Positions 22,401 through 28,222 of a stretch of DNA of 64,000 bases are shown one piece after another; within the stretch, counting starts at the first letter, position 1, and each line of letters starts with the position of its first letter. The DNA comes from a virus. Made by a program: the position numbers and the translations under genes. Where the stretch lies: positions 40,904-104,903 of IMG/VR virus record IMGVR_UViG_3300021090_000723; one strand, given 5' to 3'. The notes beneath the pieces are model-generated. The model searched no databases and was not told where the DNA came from. It saw nothing but the letters and a program-made list of their open reading frames with translations.

Positions 22401-24762
22401 TGGCCTCTTTATCGAGCCGGTCCTTGGCCTTGGCGTTCTTCGGCGGCTTGCCGGTGGCGGGATCGTTGCCCGAGTCGATGTAGGCCTGCGCCGCGCGCAG
22501 CTGGTTGATGGGCTCTTCGAAGTGCCGCAACGCCTCATCGTGGAAGGCGCGCAGCGTTTCGGTGCGCTCTTCCGGCGTCTCGGCCGGGTTCTCGTCCCAG
22601 AAGCCGGGGCGTCCGGCTTCGCGCAGCGCTTCATCCGCAGGCTCGGGGAACGTCTTCTTGAAGTCGAAGGGCAGTCGTTTGCCGCTCGACTTCTTGCCCT
22701 TTTCCTTGGCGAGATCGGCGGCCTCGCGCTCGATCTGGGCCATTTCCGCCTCGACGTCCTGGGCGGGCTTGGTGCCCGGCACGGTGAACGTCTCCTTGGG
22801 CGGCGTCTCCCTGATCCATTCCTCACTAGGCTCACCTGGCGGCTGGGTGAGATCGGCGCGCTTGACGTCGCCGGTCTTCACGTTGTGCCAGCCGATCTGG
22901 TTGTCCTCTTCGTCGAAGAGCGCTTGCCAGTCCTTGCCACGGGGCTTGGGCGGCATTTCTGCCTTCGGCGGCTGGGTTGGTGGCTTGGGCGGTGGCTCTG
23001 GAGCCTGTTCGGCCGCACCCGCTGGCGGCTCTCCTGGCGCGCCTGGGCGCTCCATCGTGGGCTCGACGCGCGGCTTTTCCGGCTCGCCCTCGCCCCGGAC
23101 GAACGGGTGCGTGGCCGCCGCGATCGTGCCGCCCATCACGCCGCCGGTGAGGCCCGCGGCGATCACTGCGCGGGTGGCTTCACCGAACGTCATCTTCTCG
23201 TTCAGGATGCCCATGGAATAGCCGGTCTGGAGCACCTGGGTGAACATTTCCTGGATGCCTTCGGCGCCTGCCGCCTTGAGCGTGCGCGGCAGGAACTTCC
23301 CGCCCTCCTTGATGATGATCCCGAGCGGGATTTTCTCGCCGGCTGTTTCGGCGAAGGCCATGAACGCGCCGTCGAGCGCGGCCTGGGTGGGCGAGCGGCC
23401 GTTCTTGGCGGACTCGCTGTACTGCTCCAGGCCGACCTGGCTTCCCATCATGGCGAGGCCGATGGCCGGGCTTCTGGTCAGGATGGACGCGCCGACGGTC
23501 GCCAGCATGGGCACGCCGGACTCGATGGCGTTGAAGTAGACACCCTTGATGCTGAGTGGATCGAGGTCTTTCGGGGCGCTCTCCTCGAGATCCTTGAGCG
23601 CGGCGAAGGCGATCTTGCCGCCGATGGTGCTGCCAGCGTCCTTGACCGCCTTCTCGCGCGCGGCGAGCATGCCCTGGTACGCCTCTTCGACCTGTGGCGG
23701 CAGCTTGCCGGTGAACGGATTGACCTGTTCGATCGGATAAGGGACCGGGGCCTGGTCCATGGCGAGAATCGCGCCGCCGATCATGTTCTTCAGGTGCAGC
23801 GGCACGCGCTCGGCGGCCGCCATGGTCAGTTCACCGAAGCTGGGCCCGGGGTCCTTCTTGCCGATGCCCGCGATGAACGCGCGCGCCGCGCCGGCGCCGA
23901 CGCCTTCCACGTCGGGTTGCTCGATGGGCTTGAACGGCTTCTGTTTGGCCGCGAACGCCTCGGCGGCCGCGGGCGTCTCGAACTTGCCCATGTGCTGGCC
24001 GGTCTGCTTGTAGCGCTCGATGATCGCTTCGTCTGACTCGCCCTCGGTCAGCTGCGGGAGCACGGTCTCCTTGAAGATGCCGTTCTCCGTGAACTCGAAC
24101 GAGCGCGTGCCCGCAAAGTCGCCCTTGTAGTTGCCCGGTTCGAGCAGGCCCGGCTCCTGGCGCACGAAGTCCGGCTTGTCAGCGACCGCCTGCGGCGCAG
24201 CGGTGATCGGCTCTTCGGAAACGATCGCATACGGATCATCGCCGCCGGGCGGCGCAGCGGAGATCGCCGTCGGGTCGATCGGCTCTTCGGAAACGATGGC
24301 ATACGGGTCGTCCTGCGGCCCCTGAGACATTTGGACCACGCGCTGGACGTAGTCGTTCGTCTCCGGGAACGGGATCTGGGCGATGAACTCGGCTTCGCTG
24401 ATCTCGCCCTTGCGCGGATCGCCCAGGCGGTTGAGCCAGCCTTCGAGCGCGCCCGGGCCAGCGTTGTAGGCCGCACCCGCGAGCGCCGGGCTTCCATAGC
24501 GCTCAAGCATGGCGGCCGCATAGTCGACGCCTACGCGGTCAAGCTCTTCCGGAGTGTCGTTCGCCGCCGGGCGGACGCCAAAGCCCGGGTCCTTCGCGGT
24601 GCCCGGCATAACCTGCATTTCGGAGCGCGCGCCCTTGGGAGAGACCGCGTTGATCGGGCTCGCTTCCGCGCGCCGGATGATGCTGGGGAAATCGACAGGC
24701 GTGGGCGCGAGCCCTCCGCCGTCCATCGGTTCTTCCGAGACGACGTCCCATTCGTTGACCAT
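7462..24762 (-). CDS. Giant polyvalent internal virion protein (5,766 aa)
   Basis: Modules from the N-terminus: (1) SLT-type transglycosylase about 22-110 (AVSPKGA, MQVMPGTA, AAYNAGPG); (2) low-complexity and coiled regions; (3) about 1215-1360 inorganic-pyrophosphatase-like domain of phage polyvalent proteins (GYIKRSIGADA, LDIYLGP, KVFVIDQ); (4) large polyvalent-protein-associated region with zincin motif HEWGHALD near 1714; (5) Gly/Pro linker about 1945-2070; (6) DarB-like N6-adenine methylase, motif I LEPGMGIGNF near 2194 and NVPF near 2260; (7) SNF2-type helicase, GAGKT near 2890, VDEAH near 3050, QREGRIERQ near 3390; (8) JAB-like HHNH...S..D near 3816; (9) second zincin HEVIHGLR near 4100; (10) conserved EEIQSDWH module near 4530; (11) C-terminal LPD38-like region with hydrophobic helices from about 5220. 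Family knowledge: such proteins are injected with the DNA and protect it from restriction. Confidence 0.92.
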   Translation of the reverse strand: MVNEWDVVSEEPMDGGGLAPTPVDFPSIIRRAEASPINAVSPKGARSEMQVMPGTAKDPGFGVRPAANDTPEELDRVGVDYAAAMLERYGSPALAGAAYNAGPGALEGWLNRLGDPRKGEISEAEFIAQIPFPETNDYVQRVVQMSQGPQDDPYAIVSEEPIDPTAISAAPPGGDDPYAIVSEEPITAAPQAVADKPDFVRQEPGLLEPGNYKGDFAGTRSFEFTENGIFKETVLPQLTEGESDEAIIERYKQTGQHMGKFETPAAAEAFAAKQKPFKPIEQPDVEGVGAGAARAFIAGIGKKDPGPSFGELTMAAAERVPLHLKNMIGGAILAMDQAPVPYPIEQVNPFTGKLPPQVEEAYQGMLAAREKAVKDAGSTIGGKIAFAALKDLEESAPKDLDPLSIKGVYFNAIESGVPMLATVGASILTRSPAIGLAMMGSQVGLEQYSESAKNGRSPTQAALDGAFMAFAETAGEKIPLGIIIKEGGKFLPRTLKAAGAEGIQEMFTQVLQTGYSMGILNEKMTFGEATRAVIAAGLTGGVMGGTIAAATHPFVRGEGEPEKPRVEPTMERPGAPGEPPAGAAEQAPEPPPKPPTQPPKAEMPPKPRGKDWQALFDEEDNQIGWHNVKTGDVKRADLTQPPGEPSEEWIRETPPKETFTVPGTKPAQDVEAEMAQIEREAADLAKEKGKKSSGKRLPFDFKKTFPEPADEALREAGRPGFWDENPAETPEERTETLRAFHDEALRHFEEPINQLRAAQAYIDSGNDPATGKPPKNAKAKDRLDKEAKEAFTAAPEEFVNWWGAYADSFGVEAADVFQEHILRNYDTKTGLMRAALETRIADERADEARRMAQREGEGPVEPLPGLITPPARELAPGEKSGEDVMEPTTDEIVQMEADRAEEEAQEERFTPEPGWDKSIYAARAAAKGLRLEWYGKKFPDLVKDIGDYLVEREQPEAPEHPMAQDLDDYRQREFHLSAYQHNMAETQKRMDEALAGPKKPSKINLDTWKSQIERYKVDIAKAKAEQSDLEYKWPTIAKEAKSQRAAEDAEHDARRAREKVARDEHEAVMERGEVVLDTGKLLPAKAKKSSSNLAFMIVYDPQEARYTVPRISYNITSQAGGMGGSHANEFATLDEAKAYVTSYVERAMSGSWPDSAKRDALGLIASAKEQLAKIKHVARAPEGTKTNPVKRPETEEDIQPARDAVAKETTEAQREAGNYAKGHIENWNGLDITIETPKGTDRLGPEGEDGKPIWTNVNILADYGYIKRSIGADAKPNAPPNQQEKLDIYLGPNLKSDKVFVIDQYDPKTGKFDEHKAIAAVDTPEQAIAVYDAGYSDGSGPQRRKNGGLEMNVADFKRWIEEGDTTTAILPQAVDVSRETIEAPEKRPVKEPRKPVTDRRAPMPKMTDVGEAMAGKRAQAKAKVEKIEDLDKMLEQALDARDLRSRLAADATTGAHVFADFVSRSFVTFTEQEGKNQGGGRGKWRTPFRKTLEKRWEEKRETILENAAEYIGAMEILGDALAGAKNVEDIHAALKRLIVKEVQRPEGMSARVIATDWAQKTLRPYLHHYSWPNLWRLDEGLPHFRDDNTMPTRATPLVRPSIRIEDITRPGLPERRKAGKNVKAEDFRKTFGFRGVEFGNWVTGREGQAHVNAAYDALMDFAEIMGVPAKAISIGGKLGLAFGSRGSGFGSAHYEPDTNVINLTKTKGDGSLSHEWGHALDFNLRAGGVRVPAIDKEIEALVKRNREGTINSMELSDKVKPLQAEKKALLAAGQSARALLASVNGTLSHTWDVEGAIKMVDNLLTGRSHIRGRQGLGPLKTAEQYVDHLWQNEGWSAKLTTKFKRNAQELGKYWVRPEELWARSFESFIYDELAAKGQTSPYLVNGWVAEGQTTKEAGYRGTPYPAEEERANFALMWRGLLDQLEWNEDGSLKEKTYTPLPDSKQAVEEALKKIDIPKRWAELEREKRAKGQPGKLPEQGGRAPAGAPTTGVRGPEGGGEAGAEGPGPIGIDSELGQQPTSASEPGRASGETDQAGAERPPDGGVGRPEGVSPDEREGSLGDRAKRGIRGLNFRIAEDADYATGSPAQRIVKNIEAIRVALDLEKGGQLASREDQEQLAHYVGWGATGLAKIFDEGRGLDYGLIPYREQLKAMLTPEQFASARATTINAHYTSQDVVRGIWDGVTELGFTGSGNVLEPGMGIGNFMGMRPKGSDPKFIGVELDDVTGKIARALYPEARIFVQGFEDTALPEDSVDLVIGNVPFGDIRPADKMYNKGRPLSLHNYFIFKSLKLVKPGGVLALVTSRYTMDSQDKTARTMIRDAGGDLIGAIRLPNTAFKENAGTQVVTDILFIRKRKEGEPAGKPDWLEAKEFRVGTSPATVNQYFKDNPNMILGTNAVTRGMYREDEYTVTGTATGLREKIANAVQAMMEKSALRFDPEAGDVDTYDDLAPPPDTVKDNAFFERDGKLFQRVLQSSVPVELSDGQAGRVRLLIRLRDKAREILTAQRGEWEGKGTAPWVAPQKELGKLYAQFVKAFGYINQVQISRRTMPDGEVREYRRYPNMLAFRDDPDAALVSALERFDEEKNEGIKGPIFTDRVVEPTREILRVNTPDEALIASMNMKGIVDVPYMAKILGRQPSTFLNELKGRIFKNPATGAYEPSEVYLSGNVRGKLAFARDAAKGEPEWAENVKALEVVQPVDLKPSQIAVRMGTPWIPNSDVEGFISELLETEAIVEYVPKEATWHVRIAQEGTAPNTQTWSVNWTTSRAEGKSIARRGIDLIRDALNQKSTVISWQDSEGKTHTDMNATIVAQEKQNDIKERFSKWIWKDPERGARLSRFYNDNFNNLRVATFNGDHLTLPGSSSTIELRSTQKKAVWRYLVSGNTLLDHLVGAGKTFTAIAAAMEAKRIGLLSKPLFSVPNHMLEQFSREFMQLYPNASILVADERAFAGDNRRRFVARAAAGNWDAIIMTHSSFERVGMSAKFQADYIRDEIAEYADLIRAARETDTGGRSPTVKQLEAAKKRREEKLRELMQAKDKDRGLSFEEMGVDGIFVDEAHLFKNLEFATKITNMNPPSSQRAFDLYLKTKYIDKMTPGRGLMFMTGTPISNSMAEMYTMQRYLQPRGLAERGLSHFDAWASTFGDTVTQAEITPEGGKAMLKTRFARFRNIPELISMYRQFSDLVSKDDLIATGQVKLPKISGGGPKTIIVPASDALKAYIAEIGERAEAVRKREVTPDEDNMLLISTDGRKASLDLRVVDPAARKEKVRKASEVASNAARIYKAGAKEKHTQIIFCDMSVPSNVAYSIYRDIKEELVKKGVNANDVAFVQDANTDQKKANLFADVRAGRKRILLGSTEKMGIGTNVQDRLKALHHVDPSWRPSDIEQREGRIERQGNTNEEIDLFRYVTEGSFDAYMWQTVERKARFINQIKRGDPSVREAEDIDEQVLSFAEAKALAAGNPLILDKAKADSDVDRLSRLRGAHYDNIHEMEWQIHRLPGEIAGMEEARGRVKADHAAYLERKDKPHYTILGTVYEKRVDASKALADIIEKAWNLQKSKNEAQGRKRNAEIEDIPIGKMYGFPISVEVDGYYQPQAVIHGKMTDKVELDLQSLKLGAISRIENFFKSRPGEIDYRQAKIDTAKKKLVDFKELVKVPFEREDQYQAALKRQRKIDQALGLIEADPQPVAGAPEPDLPPRRSAGFILSEAPGEGLGLAPPARPPRDEGMLARRIVEGNSDLADDLGKFVAKKKAKTPAAVNVAIGDWLRAFGERTKTEAAVAYDPATQTVIAAETSGKDTYVNLRGKIEDALSKPDARIVFHHNHTMPYGLSFADLTLLDLPGLDWMIAHTTEGQWHAARLTPETRRAFADLDLTLWSSPSDILNKMLQESQNAQGRVGRSLIRERGLDRNLAVANFSHNFAVGLARAGLIDYRSSVVVPESLAATFDTMAQAGAEAIASPLKAIGVVNVSDRGTAPTQFADGIAEILGEDQGLAVEPRGGAGEGARPEGVGRGLERLRLPQAPPVIETGDGVTFTFSPEFEAKREQLAADLRAYLVNRNLPLAVRVADAIADPEGHEADGHFDITKNLITIALDTKDPFGTITHEVIHGLRNLGFFTKSEWATLEAAAKDKWKRTFDIVGKYYKPDVQTEETIAFAAQNYEPSNEFAKAGLATKVLQRVRNFFEGLRNFFRGRGFQTPEDIFKRIESGRIGKRGKAGPTRSEAKFALKPQPPAPFFSTLARTIEASKQEKASGIQWQAFIKNARGITKDETEWTGVNEWLESQQGPVTKQALLDFIRENNVQIEEVEKGRAPGDDEGPYPENIEDWLPDEERTIQPEGQRYYSEMAFDADDASVTFHYDQRGVVTRVNAIRAGRELGDFGDFIEAREAIHRDAGIVAEGGATKFESQTLPGGENYRELLLTLPQIGVPFDPAKVRIERNRRSTTQGDVTVFYGDHKVGTWDDPIVLNSVTKKYEGPNDAHWIDVMRRRYPGDRSLAIDALSGQFRSGHFDEANILAHVRFKDRADADGKRVLFIEEIQSDWHQKGRRQGYSVKETRSPVFSIFDDQGELVGTRPTLDQAQEFIRDKHGRRPAWNRDDQAPMDTTNWTIKEGEAIEKRTGVPDAPFKSTWHEIALKRMLRYAAENGYDRLAWTTGAQQAERYNLAKHVNSLRLTDNVSGGIGRPRMDGPFERGHLIAYGKRNEEAINRQIESRDDLAELVGAELADKLLAVTPVEGRSAGLGVRVREISGLDLTVGGEGMKGFYDRIVPQFLNRYAKKWDAKVGTTKIDTGKESEPSWTVAETHPQKKQGVIDVHSLDVTPAMRESVMEGQGLFARRMPPGANAFTMFTDSPQPSVVDYLRNSNLSLMERLKGAASLSAINASFDKWRVGFQDRYLKVARMQAAIEQMLGRPLTEEENAYLAEELSSGRKGAKLEDLFERQIRPLVLAMHERGISREELETFLYARHAPERNARINEINPKFREEGIAGSGMSDEDARGIMDEVDKTGRRADFDALAGMVDDVLAFALNTRVEAGLMSEEQAEAWRATYRDYVPLRGVAELDPEVEADRPRPGKGFDVKGKESHRAFGRQSPARDILAYAFMQAEEAIIRGENNRIGNAIYELAKAAPNENFWKVDKVAMRPVWIKARQEVQYWPVRRILAEDAPYTLSTKIDGQEHRITFNRNNPVARDLAQGLKGLGQDQISLLIRNFGAINRILSHVNTTLNPEFVITNAFRDAQTALSNIQAHGDIKGITKGTVKDYRKALVASSRSAFKAEPGKTLMPWMAKDQAEWDRWAQEFRENGGRVYFNQMEDVLELRKRLDGQMREIGTSKLNPIMAMKTLGRIIENTNIGVENAIRLSAYKNARERGFTPAKAASLAKNLTVNFNRRGSWGPLMNSLYLFYNASIQGTATLLTAWKSPRVRKVAAFAVLTGFLLDFLNAFVSDEDDDGQLLYDKVTPFDKSRNLIVMTPSEGGVAAKIPLPYGYNIFYGVGRSIAEVMRGKDPLESAGNLAITIMDSFNPVGGAQNLLNMIAPTTMDPVVDLFMNKDYAGRPIAPEQSQYGPQVPNSQRYWNSVSPAYKAVTDFLSTASGGTGVEPGLIEISPEWLDYGFGVAWGAAGTFYERNFLDLPMKFADPTSTITFNDIPFVRRVVTSKPPWIDKATFYERINKIEQSRAYARDYQREGRRPEARGFVQENRAMLSLYNDANNARTELSEIRASRAQAKMALEQGRMARPRYNEQVRILNEAEERIIRMFNAEYLERTRRRP
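18549..18860 (-). CDS. Candidate gene nested out of frame within the giant gene
   Basis: A same-strand, alternative-frame ORF of 103 codons from a GTG preceded by AAAGGG (8 nt spacing); it is open further upstream to a TTG at 18923 (124 codons). The product looks like a genuine soluble helical protein (HLRVHRPQEFAGL, SANWVNSQLPQ-like amphipathic helices, SALLMAESDALREYL). In the giant frame the same DNA encodes only a Gly/Pro/Glu/Arg-rich linker. Its TAA stop falls at the boundary where the conserved methylase module of the giant protein begins. I infer either overprinting or a former separate gene read through by a fusion. Not experimentally supported. Confidence 0.5.
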   Translation of the reverse strand: MQKVSPESYRSKVEGHLRVHRPQEFAGLKAEGKLEQRVQDLSESIANWVNSQLPQVSQDEPLERRIKLERSALLMAESDALREYLPMSEREASGIGPSGGYED

Positions 24763-24766
24763 GACG

Positions 24767-26155
24767 TCACTGCAACCTTACAGGCTTGCCGTTCTTGAGG
24801 GTCCACTTCTCGCCGCCGGAGAACGTGGTGACCACGCCCTCCTTGAGACGAGAAGCGACCTGCGGGGGCAAGGTCTTGGCACCACCCGCAGGAGCGGCAG
24901 CAGGCGCCGCGGCAGATGCCGGCGGCTTCATTTCGTCGGCTTTGACGACGCCCGCGCGCTGCTGCGGCAGCGGGAAGTTCGTCTTGAAGCCGGGATTGGT
25001 TGGCGTGTTCGCGTCGATCGGTTCGCCGGGCGGTGTGGCCAGGGCGCCTGCACGGGCGCGCACGTTCTTGATGGCCTGCTGCTCGGCAGTGGCGTCTTCG
25101 ATGCCGAAATTGTTCTCCATGATGAGCTTCTTCTCGGCCTGGACCAGGCGCTGGAAGGTGCCGGGGTTCTGGACGCTCTCGCGTAGCATCCCGACAGCCT
25201 CCGGAATATCCTTGGCGATCCCGTTGTCCACATAGAACTTCGCGTTCTTCTCAAGCGTGGTGGGCGCATTGCTCGCATTGCTGATGGGCGTGGTGCGTTT
25301 CACGCCCGGGAAGAAGACTGGCGGGTCGTCGCCCGTGGTCGGGTAGCGATAGGAGCCCGCGACCTCCTTGCCGTCCGGACCGGGGCCTTGACCTGCTGAC
25401 CAGGTGTAGCGGCCGCGCTCGGCCAGATCCTCGCGAGACTCGCGGTCGGCCGTGCGCTGGGCGATCTGGGCGTCGCGGTATTCGTTAAGTTCGCGCTCCC
25501 GCTGCATGCGCGCGGCGATGGCTTCCCTGTTCTGATCGGCCAGGCGCCCTTGCGTGAAGAACTGCTCGGCCAGGCGCTGGCGCTGATCCTGCGCTTGCCC
25601 TTCGGCGGTGGCCTCGTCCCAGCCGACCCCGGCTTGCGCGATGTCGAGTGTGTTGAGCGCCTTGGCCTGCTCGACCGCCGCGGCGCGCCGCTCGTCCATC
25701 GCGCCTTGGCGCATCATGGCCGCGTTCGAGATCGCCTCGGAAAAGCGGCCCGTGCGCGTCGGCGCGCCGATGCCGAGCGCCCACGCCCGCTGCGGGTCGG
25801 GCATCAGCTTGTCGAGATCCTTGATGCGGATCTTGGCGTTTTCTAGCGCATCGCGCTTCTTCTGCGCCGCCTGCTGGCGCGCGTCCTTCAGCGCATTGGC
25901 TTGCGCGAGAGGTCCGCCGCCGAACTCGAGAAGCTCCGTGCCCCACTTGTCGAACGGGGTCTTGTTGCCGCCCGCCGACAGCGCGCCCTGCGCCCCTTCC
26001 GGGCGGTCAACCTGGAGATCGTCCTCGTTGCGCGTCGAGCCGGTCGCCGACAGCGCGCCGGCCACATCAGGCGCGCTCGGATCGTCGGCCATATCCAGCA
26101 GCTGCTGGAAGGGGCTCGGCGGACCTTGGAGGATGCTGGCGATAGGTGAGGCCAT
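24767..26155 (-). CDS. Internal virion/ejection protein, 462 aa
   Basis: Mostly helical, charged and Ala/Gln-rich with long coiled-coil stretches (about 95-240). It has no catalytic motif and no TM. It is encoded 4 nt upstream of the giant gene and downstream of two other Gly/Ala-rich proteins. This mirrors the ejection-protein clusters of podoviruses, in which several internal proteins leave the capsid with the DNA. The C-terminus is Pro/Ala-rich and then a small beta segment (TTFSGGEKWTLKNGKPVRL). The ATG start follows the 307-aa gene by 7 nt. Confidence 0.65.
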   Translation of the reverse strand: MASPIASILQGPPSPFQQLLDMADDPSAPDVAGALSATGSTRNEDDLQVDRPEGAQGALSAGGNKTPFDKWGTELLEFGGGPLAQANALKDARQQAAQKKRDALENAKIRIKDLDKLMPDPQRAWALGIGAPTRTGRFSEAISNAAMMRQGAMDERRAAAVEQAKALNTLDIAQAGVGWDEATAEGQAQDQRQRLAEQFFTQGRLADQNREAIAARMQRERELNEYRDAQIAQRTADRESREDLAERGRYTWSAGQGPGPDGKEVAGSYRYPTTGDDPPVFFPGVKRTTPISNASNAPTTLEKNAKFYVDNGIAKDIPEAVGMLRESVQNPGTFQRLVQAEKKLIMENNFGIEDATAEQQAIKNVRARAGALATPPGEPIDANTPTNPGFKTNFPLPQQRAGVVKADEMKPPASAAAPAAAPAGGAKTLPPQVASRLKEGVVTTFSGGEKWTLKNGKPVRLQ

Positions 26156-26162
26156 TTCTCAC

Positions 26163-27086
26163 CTACGCCGCGCGACGGTACGACAGCGCTCCGCGCGAGT
26201 GCGCATAGGGGCGAGGACGGACGGCGCCGCCACGACGCATGCTGCCGCCTTGGAGGAACGACGCGAATGGCGACGGCGCGTAGGCTCCGGGATAGCTCGT
26301 CCCCACCTGCTGGGTCGTGTAGCCGCCGTACTGCGTCGGCAGACCGCGGATGATGTCCGACAGGTAGGTGAGGTTCTGGTACGGGAACGCGCGCTGTTCC
26401 GCGAAATCCCCATAGGCCTGGTCGAGATTGCCCTGGCGGTAGCGATCCTGAGCCGAGCCGGAGGCCGCCATCTGGCCGATGTCTCCAAGCCCCAGGCGTT
26501 GGCTGAGCGCGCCCAACTCGCCGAACTGCGCGCCGCCGGACATCATCTGGCCGCGCTGCGCAAGCGCTGCGTTCAATGCAGACCCGTAGCCGCCCGCCAT
26601 CGCCTCCCCGATCGCGCCCTGGGTGTCGCGCGCGGCGCGCATGGTCATTTCCTGCTCTTGCGGGGACCGCGACTGCCCGGCGGAGACAAAGCGCGCCGAG
26701 ATATCGGGGAGCAGGTTCTGGTTCAGGTTCCGGTTGAGCCCCTGGGTGACGTAGTCCTGGAAGGGGTTGAGGAACGGGGTGACGTCACCGGCCGACCACG
26801 GCTTGGTCGCAGCCGAGGTGAGCGCGCCTGCCTGTTGCATGTACGGCTGATAGCCGCCCACGTTCTGTTGCCCCATCTTCCAGGCTTCTTGCGTGGCGCC
26901 CGACGGAGCAGCGATGCGCGGGCCCTGGTAGGGCTGATAGGGCTGGCCCGCGAGGTCGGTGGCCGCGCCGATCGTGTTGTAGATGGACTGCTGGAGCCAA
27001 AGCGGGAACTGGGTCGAGGAGTCCTGGCCGGTCGGAGCGGCGATCGGTGCCTGGCCCTGGAAGAGGAAGTCAAGTGCGCCAGCCAT
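26163..27086 (-). CDS. Internal virion protein, Gln/Ala/Gly-rich, 307 aa
   Basis: Rich in Q, A, G, Y and P (PYQPYQGPR, PYMQQAGAL) with a basic tail (MRRGGAVRPRP). Its ATG overlaps the upstream gene's stop at 27086 (TAATG), so the two are co-translated. Composition and position suit a DNA-ejection or internal structural protein. No family was recognised with certainty. Confidence 0.65.
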   Translation of the reverse strand: MAGALDFLFQGQAPIAAPTGQDSSTQFPLWLQQSIYNTIGAATDLAGQPYQPYQGPRIAAPSGATQEAWKMGQQNVGGYQPYMQQAGALTSAATKPWSAGDVTPFLNPFQDYVTQGLNRNLNQNLLPDISARFVSAGQSRSPQEQEMTMRAARDTQGAIGEAMAGGYGSALNAALAQRGQMMSGGAQFGELGALSQRLGLGDIGQMAASGSAQDRYRQGNLDQAYGDFAEQRAFPYQNLTYLSDIIRGLPTQYGGYTTQQVGTSYPGAYAPSPFASFLQGGSMRRGGAVRPRPYAHSRGALSYRRAA

Positions 27087-28222
27087 TAGCGACGTCCTCC
27101 CTTGGTGCCTGAGGCGAGATAGCTCATCGGCTCTTTCGATTTGCGCGGGATGACGCGCGGAGATCCTGTGGTGTGGCGCGCGAGGCGCGAGCGCATCTTG
27201 TCGAGCTTGCGCGCGCCCGCCTCATTTGACCCGTTGCCGAGCCTCGCGACTGTCGCGGCGTCCATCACGTACTCGCCGGCGGAGAGCTTCGCATCGACGC
27301 TGTCGCTCTGGCCGTCGCCATCGCCCTGCACGAAACGATGCCCGGCGGCGGAATCGAAGGTGCCAGCGTTCGGCGGCATCCCGCCCTGGGCATCGCTGAT
27401 GCGCGCCTGCGAGAGCGCGCCACCATGGGCGAGGTTCAGCTGGTTGTTGTTGAAGAACTGCGGCTGCGCCTGCGTGCCGTAGGAATACCAGTCGTTCGAG
27501 ACCGGCTGATAGTTCTGGACCGGCGTCCGACTGATGTAGCCCGATTGCAGCGGCTTGTCGAAATAGGGCCCGCGTGTCGCGGCCGTGGTCTCAGGCCCAG
27601 GCATACCGCTGTAGTCCGGCTTGCCGCCCGCCGACAGCGCGCCGCCGAGCAGGTTCACGAGCCCCTTGCCCATGTTGAAGCCCTTGCCCTTGCCGTCCTC
27701 GCCCTTGGTCAGGCCCATGACGTTGCCGATGTCCGAGAGGAAGCCGCCTTGCGTCTTCCCGCCGCCACCACCACTCCAGTCGTCGATACCGAGGTCGAGC
27801 GGGTTGAAGCCGGGGCCGCTACTGAGTGCGCCGGCCGGGTTGCTGCCACTGCCGAACCCGCCAGCGCCCGGGATGTAGTTCCCGTCAGCGCCCATGGTGG
27901 CCTGACCGTACAGCCCCATGGCCCCCATCGTCTCCGGGAAGAAGTGGCTCGCGCCGCCCAGCGCGCCGCCGCCAAGACCGCCATAGAGCGCACCCTTGCC
28001 AACGTCGCCGCCAGACACCGCGGAAGATAGCGCGCCCACGCCTGCGCCGATCAAGGCAGGGGCGGCAACGCTCCCGATGATGCCTGCGGTCGCCGCGCCG
28101 ACACCGGCGCCGGCCAGCGCCGAGGTGATACCACCGGCGATGAGGATCGAGAGCCCGAAATGGCACTCCCGCTTCGTCTTTGCGAGCCACCGTTCTTCAT
28201 GTTCGTACTCGTGCCTCAGCAT
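27086..28222 (-). CDS. Internal virion protein with Gly-rich hydrophobic N-terminus, 378 aa
   Basis: Residues about 25-95 are a Gly/Ala-rich hydrophobic run (GAGVGAATAGIIG, ALYGGLGGGALGG), typical of ejection proteins that insert in membranes. The C-terminal third carries a conserved phage motif (SVDAKLSAGEYVMDA, then ARKLDKMR). It overlaps the GNAT-like gene by 7 bp. It is likely ejected into the envelope with its neighbours; this is inference from composition and operon. Confidence 0.65.
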   Translation of the reverse strand: MLRHEYEHEERWLAKTKRECHFGLSILIAGGITSALAGAGVGAATAGIIGSVAAPALIGAGVGALSSAVSGGDVGKGALYGGLGGGALGGASHFFPETMGAMGLYGQATMGADGNYIPGAGGFGSGSNPAGALSSGPGFNPLDLGIDDWSGGGGGKTQGGFLSDIGNVMGLTKGEDGKGKGFNMGKGLVNLLGGALSAGGKPDYSGMPGPETTAATRGPYFDKPLQSGYISRTPVQNYQPVSNDWYSYGTQAQPQFFNNNQLNLAHGGALSQARISDAQGGMPPNAGTFDSAAGHRFVQGDGDGQSDSVDAKLSAGEYVMDAATVARLGNGSNEAGARKLDKMRSRLARHTTGSPRVIPRKSKEPMSYLASGTKGGRR

